A stretch of 64,000 nt of DNA from Chryseolinea sp. H1M3-3 (GCF_029360725.1 NZ_JARKMY010000010.1:186001-250000); one strand, 5' to 3'; positions 29,171 to 37,768 are shown, counted from the stretch's first letter. The notes: generated from the sequence alone by a model not told the origin. Numbers and translations: made by a program.

Positions 29171-29190
29171 AAATTTATCTTCAAATTTTG

Positions 29191-29228
29191 AAATACTACG
29201 AGCGTTTACTTGTGGTATTTTTTTTTTA
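29191..29228 (+). terminator. Rho-independent terminator after DUF6600 gene
   Basis: AAATACTAC (29191-29199) pairs with GTGGTATTT (29212-29220) with one G-T wobble, followed by a run of T. Confidence 0.6.
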
Positions 29229-29300
29229 TTATCCTCATTAATACATCGATCAATAAGAACATGTTAACTAGGGGATCATTCTGAAAATTAACAAGTCGGT

Positions 29301-30164
29301 TTACTTTAAATAAGATCGCAGCGCATTCCCCTTCGTTCGGCGTCGCATTTGATTGATGGCTTTTTCTTTAATTTGCCTTACCCTTTCCTGCGTGATCGAA
29401 AACTGGATCCCGATTTCTTCAAGTCCCATGGCAGCTTTTCCTTTTAATCCATAAAATAACGTAATGATATCTGCTTCTCGACCGGAAAGCGTAGCGAGCA
29501 CACGTTCAATTTCGGTTTGCAAGGAATGATAATTCAGCACACCATCCGGCGCCATGGATGAATCGTTTTGAAGAACGTCAAGCAGTGTAAGATCTTCACT
29601 TTGACGAACAGGCGCATCAATAGAATAATGTCTGCCGACCAAAGAAAGATTCAGGGTAACTTCTTCTTCATTGATATCCAAGGCATCCGCTAATTCCGAA
29701 TCAGACGGTTCACGCTCAAGTCGCTGTTCCAGGACCGCCTGTGTTTTATAAATTTTATTGAATGAGCTTACCCGGTTTAAAGGCAAACGTACCACCCTCG
29801 TTTTTTCAGCGAGCGCCTGAATGATTGACTGACGAATCCACCATACCGCATAGGAAATAAATTTGAAGCCACGGGTTTCATCAAAACGCTGACCGGCCTT
29901 AATTAAACCAACATTCCCTTCGTTGATCAGATCATTCAACGAAAGACCATGGTTCTGATATTGTTTCGCTACTGAAACAACAAATCGCAAGTTTGCTTTC
30001 GTTAACTTCTCCAAAGCAATAGGATCACCAGCCCTGATTTTACGAGCAAGTTCAACTTCAGTGTCCGCACTTATCAAATCTAACTTTCCAATTTCCTGTA
30101 GGTATTTATCCAGTGATTGACTCTCTCTGTTCGTGACTTGTTTTGAGATGGTAAGCTGCCGCAT
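29301..30164 (-). CDS. RpoD-like sigma-70 factor, probable second copy
   Basis: The 287-residue sigma factor has the short architecture usual for Bacteroidota: region 1.2 (about 10-45), region 2 with [16 protein letters not shown] and [11 protein letters not shown] (about 50-120), region 3 (about 125-205), and region 4 with [18 protein letters not shown] (about 240-275). It directs RNA polymerase to promoters. It differs from the typical housekeeping sigma of the phylum (as I recall it) at several places: region 4.2 has T-Q-E-R where T-R-E-R is usual, and regions 2.4-3 read [21 protein letters not shown]. It may therefore be an alternative group 2 factor. It is last in an operon with an RRM protein and a KAS III-like enzyme. 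Confidence 0.85.
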   Translation of the reverse strand: MRQLTISKQVTNRESQSLDKYLQEIGKLDLISADTEVELARKIRAGDPIALEKLTKANLRFVVSVAKQYQNHGLSLNDLINEGNVGLIKAGQRFDETRGFKFISYAVWWIRQSIIQALAEKTRVVRLPLNRVSSFNKIYKTQAVLEQRLEREPSDSELADALDINEEEVTLNLSLVGRHYSIDAPVRQSEDLTLLDVLQNDSSMAPDGVLNYHSLQTEIERVLATLSGREADIITLFYGLKGKAAMGLEEIGIQFSITQERVRQIKEKAINQMRRRTKGNALRSYLK

Positions 30165-30192
30165 GAAATAAAAGTAGTTTTAGAGGTTATGA

Positions 30193-30537
30193 TTATTGAT
30201 TTGATTGATTGCTATAGTCCTTCCACAATGCATACAATTGTTCATCCGCGATCAGATCGATCGCCATCAAATTTTCATTGACAAAAACAACGTTGTGCAT
30301 CACTTGTAGCTGTCCACCACTTTCCCAGCGTACGTCACACGCAGTCTCTTCGCCCAGTATGCGTGTCGGAACAATCAGGGATAAAGCCGCCGGAATCATA
30401 TAATGGTCCACGTATAACTTATATTTATCGGGAACGATCTTATAAGGTTTATTCAATTCCACCTTCGCAGATAGATTTTTTGACGTGTGGTCAGTCCGTC
30501 CAAAAACCAGGTTATTAATATGATAGGATTCCGCCAT
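30193..30537 (-). CDS. Unrecognised small protein in sigma-factor operon
   Basis: The 114-residue protein has no signal peptide or membrane segment. Its sequence is mixed alpha/beta (for example YKIVPDKYKLYVDHYMIPAALS, with the segments given in short form) and ends in NQSNQ. It lies 28 bases before the sigma gene and 53 bases after the 86-residue gene, all on the minus strand. It could bind the sigma factor as a regulator, since small genes next to sigma genes often do. That is only suggested by position; no anti-sigma motif is visible. Confidence 0.6.
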   Translation of the reverse strand: MAESYHINNLVFGRTDHTSKNLSAKVELNKPYKIVPDKYKLYVDHYMIPAALSLIVPTRILGEETACDVRWESGGQLQVMHNVVFVNENLMAIDLIADEQLYALWKDYSNQSNQ

Positions 30538-30590
30538 GACAGTTTATTTGTTTATGCTGATAAATTACTCATTATACAATAGCCATTCCG

Positions 30591-30851
30591 TTAATGGTGA
30601 TCATCGGACTGAAAATTTGTTCTCCACCAGCTGGCAAAGCTGGAAACAGGATACTCTTTTGATAACCGGGAACAAAGATCCGTCACAGCTTCTTCAATGG
30701 TAGTACCCTGCAGCGGGGCATTTTTTTCAGCAAGCCGAATCTTAAAATACCCTCCCTCCGAAAATAAGGTCAGCTGTATATTTAAACCACTTGAATAGAT
30801 GTGCTGCAACACCTCACCCACATTCGTCCTGTCAATAATCCGCTGGGCCAT
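30591..30851 (-). CDS. Unrecognised 86-residue protein in sigma-factor operon
   Basis: A small soluble protein with a helical N-terminus (IIDRTNVGEVLQHIYSSG), a central beta segment (IQLTLFSEGGYFKIRLAE) and a helical C-terminus. No family was recognised. It sits between the KAS III-like gene (44 bases upstream) and the 114-residue gene (53 bases downstream), so it is part of the five-gene unit. Confidence 0.55.
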   Translation of the reverse strand: MAQRIIDRTNVGEVLQHIYSSGLNIQLTLFSEGGYFKIRLAEKNAPLQGTTIEEAVTDLCSRLSKEYPVSSFASWWRTNFQSDDHH

Positions 30852-30895
30852 AGTTAAAGTTGTATACGTTTATATACTTAACACTATTAACGTTA

Positions 30896-31966
30896 TTAAA
30901 ATTGATATACTACTGCATTTATATTCATACCCGCCCCCACCGATGCCATCACAACTGTATCTGGATTCGTAATCGTGTGGCCTTTCAATTTTCCTTTTAA
31001 GATAAGATCCAACAATGTTGGAATTGTTGCAACGGAACTGTTCCCAAGCCACCCGATAGACATGGGCATTATCCCTTGCGGGATGTCGTCCTTCTCATAC
31101 AATTTGAAGAGTCGTTCCAATATTCCGTTATCCAATTTTTCGTTTGCCTGGTGAATTAAAATCTTGCTGACGCTCTCAATTGAGACGCCGGCTTTGTCAA
31201 GCACGCTTTTTATTGCAAACGGCACATGTTTCATTGCAAACTCATATACTTTTCGGCCATTCATTTTAATGAACAAATCATCTTTGTTTGAGTTATAGGG
31301 CGAATAAGAATATGCCATATTTAGCAGTGCGGAGTGTTCTATGGCATGCGTTTGTGTCTTATGGGAAATAATTCCTTTATTATTTTCTAGCGATGCCTGG
31401 AGAATGATAGCGCCGCTCCCGTCACTGTAGATCATGGAATCGAGATCGTGCGTATCGGTAACGCGTGATAATGTTTCGGTGCCGATTACCAAACAACGTT
31501 TGGCATCTCCTGACTTGATGTAGTAATTCGCCTGTATAACACCTTCCAACCATCCCGGACATCCGAATGATAAATCATAGGCAACACAATCCGGGTTTTG
31601 AATGCCGAGCATCGCCTTGACACGTGAACCTAATGAAGGCACAAGACTAACGCGGTTGCTATCGTATGACACATCACCAAAATTATGTGCCACGATAATA
31701 TAATCTAAGGTTTCGCGATCTATACCTGAAGTCTCCAATGCATCGGAGGCGGCAAGAAAAGCAAGGTCGGAGGCATTTTGTTCAGGCCTAGCGTATCGTC
31801 GCTCCTCAATGCCTGTAATTTCCTGAAACTTATCGATGATAGACCTGTTGCTTTTATACATCTTGGTCCCATCTTTTTCAAAAAACTGAACATTGGAGAA
31901 AGCTTCGTTCCTCACCCTTACTTCCGGAATATAACAACCGGTGCCAACTATCGTCGAGTTTATCAT
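30896..31966 (-). CDS. 3-oxoacyl-ACP synthase III (FabH) family enzyme
   Basis: The 356-residue thiolase-fold enzyme has the catalytic triad of KAS III: Cys136 in SFGCPGW, His272 in IHQANEK and Asn309 in WLGNSSVATIP. It condenses an acyl-CoA primer with malonyl-ACP or a related substrate to begin fatty acid or another chain. It differs from standard FabH in having an inserted N-terminal region, and no other fatty acid genes are linked. It therefore could be a secondary FabH or part of a specialised lipid pathway. The ATG overlaps the TAA of the preceding RRM gene by one base (TAATG). FabH-type enzymes can change primer choice and thus membrane fluidity, which fits a cold role by inference. 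Confidence 0.85.
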   Translation of the reverse strand: MINSTIVGTGCYIPEVRVRNEAFSNVQFFEKDGTKMYKSNRSIIDKFQEITGIEERRYARPEQNASDLAFLAASDALETSGIDRETLDYIIVAHNFGDVSYDSNRVSLVPSLGSRVKAMLGIQNPDCVAYDLSFGCPGWLEGVIQANYYIKSGDAKRCLVIGTETLSRVTDTHDLDSMIYSDGSGAIILQASLENNKGIISHKTQTHAIEHSALLNMAYSYSPYNSNKDDLFIKMNGRKVYEFAMKHVPFAIKSVLDKAGVSIESVSKILIHQANEKLDNGILERLFKLYEKDDIPQGIMPMSIGWLGNSSVATIPTLLDLILKGKLKGHTITNPDTVVMASVGAGMNINAVVYQF

Positions 31967-32220
31967 TAATAGCCGCTTGTTCTCTCTCTGGCTTTACTTA
32001 CTACTAACCGTTTGCCGCCAACTTCGGCATTGGTCAATTTCTTAATTGCTTCTAACGCATCGTTGTCGTTGCTCATGTCAACAAAACCAAATCCCCTGGA
32101 CTCGCCAGTGTATTTATCGCCGATGATTTTAACGGAGGTTACATTGCCGATGCCTTGAAACAGTGACCTTAGATCATCTGCTTTGACAGTCTGGCTGATA
32201 TTGGAAACATATAAGTTCAT
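31966..32220 (-). CDS. RRM-type RNA-binding protein
   Basis: The 84-residue protein is a single RNA recognition motif with RNP2 NLYVSNI at the N-terminus and RNP1 RGFGFVDM near residue 45. Such single-RRM proteins (Rbp type) occur in cyanobacteria and Bacteroidota and are often cold-induced RNA chaperones. It is first in a five-gene minus-strand operon and is coupled to the KAS III-like gene by a TAATG overlap. The start ATG at 32218-32220 is the only plausible one. Confidence 0.9.
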   Translation of the reverse strand: MNLYVSNISQTVKADDLRSLFQGIGNVTSVKIIGDKYTGESRGFGFVDMSNDNDALEAIKKLTNAEVGGKRLVVSKARERTSGY

Positions 32221-32580
32221 AATAAATAGTTTTAAGATATTGAATCAGTAGTAAAAGGATCTCGTCTGGTCATTATAAATACTGAACAAGCACATACTAT
32301 GGAACGGCTTACTCCTGATGTTACTACTAATTTTTAAATGCGATGAAAAGAAGCGATAAATGCGTTTAGTCTCCTGAAATAATTGAGGAGAGAATTAAGA
32401 GACTGAGCTTCCAAATGGAAATTAGTGCAGTGTATTAAGTGAATCCGCAATTGATAACTAAAGGTAGTGTTATTTGGGGTGGAAACCTAGTGAACGTAAA
32501 GGTGATCGGTATTCGGTAGTAAGGTAATCAGGTAAAGGGTAATCGGGTGGTCGGTAATGGGCGACGAAACGCGATTGTAG
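32221..32580. other. Intergenic region with GGTAATC-type microrepeat
   Basis: About 360 bases separate the RRM operon from the CxxC/CarboxypepD gene. Near 32503-32565 there is a short degenerate G/T-rich repeat of the form GGTAATCxGG (ggtaatcagg, ggtaatcggg, ggtaatggg). No gene was found. The RRM operon promoter should lie here, but no exact TAnnTTTG was seen. Confidence 0.4.
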
Positions 32581-33306
32581 TTATGAAAATATGTTTTTGA
32601 TCTTCCACCATATTCGCCGGGGACTAAACCGGCGGTAGGATATGGCGCCGACAACTAAACCGCCTAACTGAATGTCTTCCGATAACATCTGCATAGAAAT
32701 TTCCTGATGCTGTTTTGTTATGTCCACAAGGTGTTCGATGCTTTTAAAACCGATAAAGGAAAATAGCAATAGCGGATTTGAAATTGAATCTTTCAACTCA
32801 ATAAAAAACTGTCCTTCGGCGTTTGTTGTCGTGCCATTCACGGTCCCGCTTTGTAACACGTTTACACCCGGCATTACCTGGCCATCCTCTGACGAGCGAA
32901 CGATTCCGGTTATGCGAATAGTTTTAGACAGTACCTGTGCAGGCACCTCACCATTTACAAAGGGTTCATATTGTTCAATCGGTGTTGATAGTTTTTCACT
33001 GACTTGCCCAGTTGCTTGCCGCGAAGAAAACAATAATAGAAAACTTCCGAATAAAACTGATACCCATGTTATTGGTTTCTTTCGGGTGGTATTGTACGTA
33101 TATACTTTTAATTGATCTTGCCTGAAGCGACCACAAGCATTCGTGGGACGTGTTTTGAAATATAACTTAAGCTCGTCTTCTGTCCACTTGGTAAAGTCAA
33201 TGACTTCTTTCTGACACGAAGAACAAAAGCCACCTTTTGCAGTAGTCGTAAATGAACTCCATTTCTCCTGACAAGGCGTTGGAATTTGGATTCGGATATT
33301 TTTCAT
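32581..33306 (-). CDS. CxxC N-terminal, single-TM, CarboxypepD_reg-like protein (copy 1)
   Basis: The 241-residue protein has a conserved cytosolic N-terminus (IPTPCQEKWSSF, then GGFCSSCQKEVIDFT and CGRFRQDQLKVYT) with C...CxxC...C that may bind zinc or form a disulfide. A single transmembrane helix follows (about 81-95, ending near RQATGQ), then a periplasmic CarboxypepD_reg-like beta domain (ITGIVRSSEDGQVMPGVNVL, given in short form). It is one of three paralogues in the window (see 55943 and 58461). No TonB receptor follows, although this domain is usually the N-terminus of one. The function is unknown; the cytosolic cysteine module suggests a sensor or coupling role. Confidence 0.75.
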   Translation of the reverse strand: MKNIRIQIPTPCQEKWSSFTTTAKGGFCSSCQKEVIDFTKWTEDELKLYFKTRPTNACGRFRQDQLKVYTYNTTRKKPITWVSVLFGSFLLLFSSRQATGQVSEKLSTPIEQYEPFVNGEVPAQVLSKTIRITGIVRSSEDGQVMPGVNVLQSGTVNGTTTNAEGQFFIELKDSISNPLLLFSFIGFKSIEHLVDITKQHQEISMQMLSEDIQLGGLVVGAISYRRFSPRRIWWKIKNIFS

Positions 33307-33522
33307 GACCCATGGGGTTTAATATCCTTACGATGTTCCGAAGGTCAATTTTCCATAAACTGTAAGTGCATTTCTGATAACTCGATCCCATAGTCTCAGA
33401 AACGTATCCGATCTTCACGTATGAACTATACTATATGTTGCAACATGAATATTATGTGTAATTCTTTATAAAAAAGTTCGTGTTTGATGGAACGATTCGA
33501 ACAATTTCCAGTTATACTTTTT

Positions 33523-33771
33523 ATGACTACAACTACAACCCAACCAGAAATCGAGCAAATGGAGGCACTTATTGATGAGATGAGCATCACAATAAAGAAC
33601 TTGGCTTCCCTTGCGACTGCGCACGGGCTGATGAGCCCTTACGTCAACCATCATCTTCATGATGTTGTAGACGGTGATCTTTCGACAAAATCTATTGATG
33701 AAACCCTGTCCAATCTAAAAAAAGTGAATGAAGGGTCTATTCCGGAATGGTCTTTTTTAAATGTCGGTTAG
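33523..33771 (+). CDS. Small unrecognised protein
   Basis: About 82 residues from the ATG at 33523, which gives a compact start MTTTTTQPEIEQMEALIDEM; an in-frame ATG at 33484 would add 13 residues. The sequence is helical and acidic (EIEQMEALIDEMSITIKNL) with a HHLHDVVDGDL segment. No family was recognised. A perfect 13-base inverted repeat lies 45 bases downstream. Confidence 0.5.
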   Translation: MTTTTTQPEIEQMEALIDEMSITIKNLASLATAHGLMSPYVNHHLHDVVDGDLSTKSIDETLSNLKKVNEGSIPEWSFLNVG

Positions 33772-33815
33772 TTAAAGGTATAAGGAACGAAGAATAACTA
33801 ACCAGGATTTACCGC

Positions 33816-33859
33816 AGCGGCACGGAACAACAGAGAAAAAATCTGAGTTCCGTGCCGCT
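33816..33859 (+). repeat. Perfect 13-base inverted repeat
   Basis: AGCGGCACGGAAC (33816-33828) and GTTCCGTGCCGCT (33847-33859) are exact complements with an 18-base A-rich loop. No T run follows, so it is either an unusual terminator or a binding or RNA structural element. Confidence 0.5.
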
Positions 33860-34038
33860 TGGTTTATGCGTCAACAGAAAGTGCGGTTTGTACTATGAAC
33901 TTCTAGGCGAATGCCGCAGTGCTTTTTTAACGGCCACGGTTTATATAAAATGCATTCTTCGATATACGCTGACGTTACTTTGATACACAAGTATGCCGCG
34001 CTGACAAGCATGGCACAGGATCAATTTGTTGCATACCA

Positions 34039-34884
34039 CTACCCCAACTTAAACGCTATGGGCAAAACCAATCTCTGAAGAACAGGTTTTCCCTTTACTT
34101 TCGCCGGTGTCCAGGTGGTTTTTGTTCTCAATGCTTCGAGAGCAACTTCATCGCAGCCACCACCAATTCCTTTCAATACCTTGAGATCGCGGAGGGTACC
34201 GGTTTTATCTACTGTGAATTCGATAAAGACTTTTCCTTCAATCCCCGACCTTCGTGCCATTCGGGGATATTTCAAATCTCCTCTGATATCCTGATACAAA
34301 CGTTCCATACCACCCTTATAAGCCGCGATTTCCTGAGCGACCATGTGAATGCTGTCACCGCTTATTTCGTCGATTAAAAAAGAAGCAATTAAAATAGAAT
34401 CCAGGATCTCAACATGTTGTTCGCCATAATCAAACTTTTTCACATACCTGCCTGTACCGTTGACAAGCAATGGGGTTCCTGACTCATCGAATCTTTGATG
34501 GTACAATGTTTTCTCTTTACCATGAAAAACTTCTTCCGCCAATTGCCCATTCTCATAATATTCCTTACAAAGGCCGTTCGCAACCCCCTTAACATAATCA
34601 CCTTCCTCCTTTATCCTACCATTTTCAAAGTACCACCGTACTGTTCCCTCAAATGTTTCACTTGGATATAATGTCGAGCAGACCGCTTCCATTTGAACCT
34701 GATCGTTAGATGCATAATAGTCGCGCACCAGGAAATGTCCATCGGGTTTATTTTCGACAATGCGGTAATACATCGCTCCTTCAGGTCCTGCAATTTTTGA
34801 CCAATGCTCATCCATATATTGCTTTTCCTGCGCAAGCGCTGAACAGGACCATACAACGAAAACAATAACAAATAACTTTTTCAT
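34039..34884 (-). CDS. MORN/YwqK-repeat and TonB C-terminal domain protein (copy 1)
   Basis: The 281-residue protein has a signal peptide (MKKLFVIVFVVWSCSALA-Q). Repeats of the MORN/YwqK type follow (about 80-125; YFENGRIKEEGDY, YYENGQLAEEVFH), and then a TonB C-terminal domain (about 195-281; LKYPRMARRSGIEGKVFIEFTVDKTG, shown here as its two parts LKYPRMARR and GIEGKVFIEFTVDKTG). It ends VKGKPVLQRLVLPIAFKLG. In Bacteroidota such proteins are annotated as energy transducer TonB, but without an N-terminal anchor they may be periplasmic binding proteins. A paralogue lies at 36488-37342, with a Tat aminotransferase between them. Confidence 0.8.
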   Translation of the reverse strand: MKKLFVIVFVVWSCSALAQEKQYMDEHWSKIAGPEGAMYYRIVENKPDGHFLVRDYYASNDQVQMEAVCSTLYPSETFEGTVRWYFENGRIKEEGDYVKGVANGLCKEYYENGQLAEEVFHGKEKTLYHQRFDESGTPLLVNGTGRYVKKFDYGEQHVEILDSILIASFLIDEISGDSIHMVAQEIAAYKGGMERLYQDIRGDLKYPRMARRSGIEGKVFIEFTVDKTGTLRDLKVLKGIGGGCDEVALEALRTKTTWTPAKVKGKPVLQRLVLPIAFKLG

Positions 34885-34998
34885 AGCTAAGGGTATAGGT
34901 TAAATTATAAAAATTCCTGATGTGTAAATTGCTTCTCCGCGAAGATAAGTAACCGGGCATTCATGCATTCTTGTCGCTTGGAGTTACTCACATGACCA

Positions 34999-36288
34999 TC
35001 AACTGTTCGCAATTCTGGTCACTGCTTCTACCAAACGGTCCAGGTCTTTCGTACTGGTATATACATGGGGCGTTACTCTGACACCACTGATATTTTCCCA
35101 TTTAATCGCGGTCGTGTGGATTTGATATTCAGTGAATAATTTGGAAGCAATTGTTTCAGGTTCAATACCATCAATAGAGAAATTACCCAGAGCACAAGCG
35201 TATGTTGGATTGAGTGAAACATTTAGTTTTACACGCGGATGCTTCATCACTTTTTCACACCAATAATTTTTTAAGTAATGAAGGCGTGACGCTTTGCGCT
35301 TGGAGCCGATTGCATGATGAAAATCAATCGCCTGTGCGATCGCTTGTTCAGGTGCAAAGGATCGGGTTCCCAGCGTTTCAAATTTCCGGATATCGGCCGC
35401 TTGAGGTTTATCATTTGGAAATAATGGCCAAAGGGATGCAATGTTTTCCTTCCTGACATACAACATGCCGGTGCCGAATGGTGCACATAACCATTTATGC
35501 AGACTGGTGCCGAAATAATCTGGATTGAAATCTGAGACTTTAAAATCGAGATGTGCAAAAGTATGAGAGCCGTCGACAATAGAAATAATATTTCGCCGCC
35601 GGGCTTCCTCGCATAGTTTTTTCACAGGCAAAATCTGGCCCGTCCAGTTAATCATGTGCGTGATATGCCAGATCCTGGTTTTTGATGTTGTCGCGTCTAC
35701 AAAAGCTTTCACGATTTCATCATCATTCTCTATGGGCAGCTTAAAGTTTAACCATTTGATAACAATTCCATCGCGAAGTTCTTTCTGTTTCCACGCATGG
35801 ATCATGTTGGGATAATCCTGTTTAGTCATCACGATCTCTTCACCTCTTCCTACTGATAGCCCCCACGTTACCGTAGCAAGCGCCTCCGTCGTATTCCTGT
35901 TAATCGCGATTTCTTCCGCAGATGTTCCTGCAAGGTCTGCTAATTTTCTCCGTACCGATTCACGACCTTTATCAAGAATTTGCCACATGTAGTAGGTAGG
36001 CGCTTCATTGCTGAGATGATAGTAACGGTCGACGGCATCTTGAACCACTTTCGGCTGCGGACTCACGCCGCCGTTATTCAAATTTAAAATGGATGAAGAA
36101 ACCGTATACGCCTGTGCGATTCGAGCCCAAAGCTCTTCATCATTGACAGCATGCTCAGATGTCTTTTTACTAAGTTGAAATAAAGCGTCAGAGATATCTT
36201 CTGCCATTGCGCTGGTAGCCATGGATGTCATAGACAATGGCGCAGTCAGACTAAATGCCTTTTTTACGAACGATCTCCTGGTGGACAT
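34999..36288 (-). CDS. Tat-exported class V aminotransferase (isopenicillin N epimerase-like)
   Basis: The 429-residue protein begins with a twin-arginine signal (STRRSFVKKAFSLTAPLSM) and so is predicted to be exported folded with its cofactor. The class V fold is clear: NRNTTEALATVTWGL, SIVDGSHTFAHLDF (pyridoxal-binding Asp) and the Schiff-base lysine SLHKWLCAP (Lys265). It may be a cysteine desulfurase-like or epimerase-like PLP enzyme acting in the periplasm. It lies between two MORN-TonB_C paralogues but is separated from both by over 100 bases, so operon membership is not clear. The substrate is unknown. Confidence 0.82.
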   Translation of the reverse strand: MSTRRSFVKKAFSLTAPLSMTSMATSAMAEDISDALFQLSKKTSEHAVNDEELWARIAQAYTVSSSILNLNNGGVSPQPKVVQDAVDRYYHLSNEAPTYYMWQILDKGRESVRRKLADLAGTSAEEIAINRNTTEALATVTWGLSVGRGEEIVMTKQDYPNMIHAWKQKELRDGIVIKWLNFKLPIENDDEIVKAFVDATTSKTRIWHITHMINWTGQILPVKKLCEEARRRNIISIVDGSHTFAHLDFKVSDFNPDYFGTSLHKWLCAPFGTGMLYVRKENIASLWPLFPNDKPQAADIRKFETLGTRSFAPEQAIAQAIDFHHAIGSKRKASRLHYLKNYWCEKVMKHPRVKLNVSLNPTYACALGNFSIDGIEPETIASKLFTEYQIHTTAIKWENISGVRVTPHVYTSTKDLDRLVEAVTRIANS

Positions 36289-36487
36289 ACGAGGAAAATT
36301 TGTTTGGAGTGGAAATTACGAAAATTGAACCGGGATTTGCTTGATTAACGGATTTTCAGGATTTGGAATTTCACGCAATGCCTTTGCGCGCATTAATTTT
36401 TAAAAAAGTTGTGATTCATCACCTTCAACCCTTGTTCCGATATTGGATACTAGTCCGATTGTCAAATCACTCCACAAGTCACTAACA

Positions 36488-37342
36488 TCACCCCCGCGTC
36501 AACTTAAACGCTATGGGCAGCACCATTTTCTGCAGTACCGGTTTTCCTTTCACCATGGCTGGTTTCCAGTTGTTCTTTGAGATCAACACATTCAACGCTT
36601 CCTCATCACAGCCTGCACCTATCCCTTTTACAATTTTTACATCCCGAAGATCTCCGGATTTGTCCACGATGAATTCAACATATACCTTTCCTTCAATTCC
36701 CATTCGCCTTGCCTTTTTCGGATACGTTAATTCTTCACCGATACCTTTATAAAGAACCTCCATTCCAGGCTTGTACTCAGCACCTTCCTGTACGACCAGG
36801 TAAATACTGTCGCCACTCACCTCATCTATGGTGAATGCAGCAATCAGAATCGAGTCCAGAATTTCAATATATTGTTCGCGTCCCGCCAGACCTTGCAATG
36901 TGTATCTACCCGTACCGTTAATAAGCATCGGATTTCCGGCCACATCCCAATGTTGATATAGTAAAGTTTTATCTTCAAGATGAAATTCTTCATCAGCAAT
37001 TTGTCCATTGTCGTAATACGCTTTCCATAACCCCACCTTCCGACCATTTACATACTCCCCTTCTTGCCTTAACTTACCATTCTCATAAAAGAAAATGAAC
37101 TGCCCTTCTTTTTTCCGGTTTATTCCTTCTCCTACAAAAGTTCCATCCATCTCAAGTTGATCATTGGAAGCATAGAATTGGCGAATCCGGTAGATACCAT
37201 CCCGCAGTTCCATTCTGCTATAATAATAAGCACCTTCCGGGGTTGGAAGTAACCGGCGTTCTTCATCAAAAAAATTCACAGTCTCCTGGGCAAAAACTGA
37301 AAACGACCATCCAACAAACAAAGCGACGAATAATGATCTCAT
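36488..37342 (-). CDS. MORN/YwqK-repeat and TonB C-terminal domain protein (copy 2)
   Basis: About 284 residues from the ATG at 37340-37342 (an in-frame ATG at 37360 would precede the signal peptide MRSLFVALFVGWSFSVFA-Q). It shares the order of the gene at 34039: YwqK-type repeats (FYENGKLRQEGEYV, YYDNGQIADEEFH), an internal acidic segment (EILDSILIAAFTIDE), then TonB_C (LTYPKKARRMGIEGKVYVE, split here for length) and the same end VKGKPVLQKMVLPIAFKL. The two are clear recent paralogues. Function is unknown; see the remnant at 59713. Confidence 0.8.
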   Translation of the reverse strand: MRSLFVALFVGWSFSVFAQETVNFFDEERRLLPTPEGAYYYSRMELRDGIYRIRQFYASNDQLEMDGTFVGEGINRKKEGQFIFFYENGKLRQEGEYVNGRKVGLWKAYYDNGQIADEEFHLEDKTLLYQHWDVAGNPMLINGTGRYTLQGLAGREQYIEILDSILIAAFTIDEVSGDSIYLVVQEGAEYKPGMEVLYKGIGEELTYPKKARRMGIEGKVYVEFIVDKSGDLRDVKIVKGIGAGCDEEALNVLISKNNWKPAMVKGKPVLQKMVLPIAFKLTRG

Positions 37343-37564
37343 GATATCTGTTAAAGTCAAAAATGATTTAGAGCAATATCCTCATAGATACGGAGGATCG
37401 GACGGTTAAAAATGACGGAAGAATGCGCACGTAAGAAAACGTGGATTTACTTCTGTAAACATTGGCTTCCATAGCGGCAGACATGATTTACCCCTTGACG
37501 GCACACCCACGCTTGAAACCTCCTGAATATTCTTCCGTTTAGACCAAATGAAAAACTCACCATC

Positions 37565-37768
37565 ATGAAAAAAATTGATATTCTGAATTTCATTACCGAC
37601 TTCCGGCGAGCGCCAAACAGTATAAAGACACACCGTGATCTTATCAACCATCTTGGCACATCACACGAGCCTTCCATCATCGCCATGCTCGACGAACTTA
37701 CGAAGTCCAAAGTAGTAAAGCAGACAGAATTAAATGGCGAGAAAGCCTACCAGGTAATTTCGAGGTAA
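37565..37768 (+). CDS. Small winged-helix-like protein
   Basis: The 67-residue protein (MKKIDILNFITDFRR start) has helix-helix-beta hairpin order, with LINHLGTSHEPSIIAML and VKQTELNGEKAYQV at the end. This resembles a small winged-helix DNA-binding domain, though no family was recognised. It is on the plus strand between minus-strand genes. Confidence 0.5.
   Translation: MKKIDILNFITDFRRAPNSIKTHRDLINHLGTSHEPSIIAMLDELTKSKVVKQTELNGEKAYQVISR

Noticed and set aside
29301-30164. Calling the sigma factor the housekeeping rpoD
   Set aside because: Several conserved positions differ from the usual Bacteroidota RpoD and it lies in an unusual operon; without the rest of the genome a second-copy call is more cautious.
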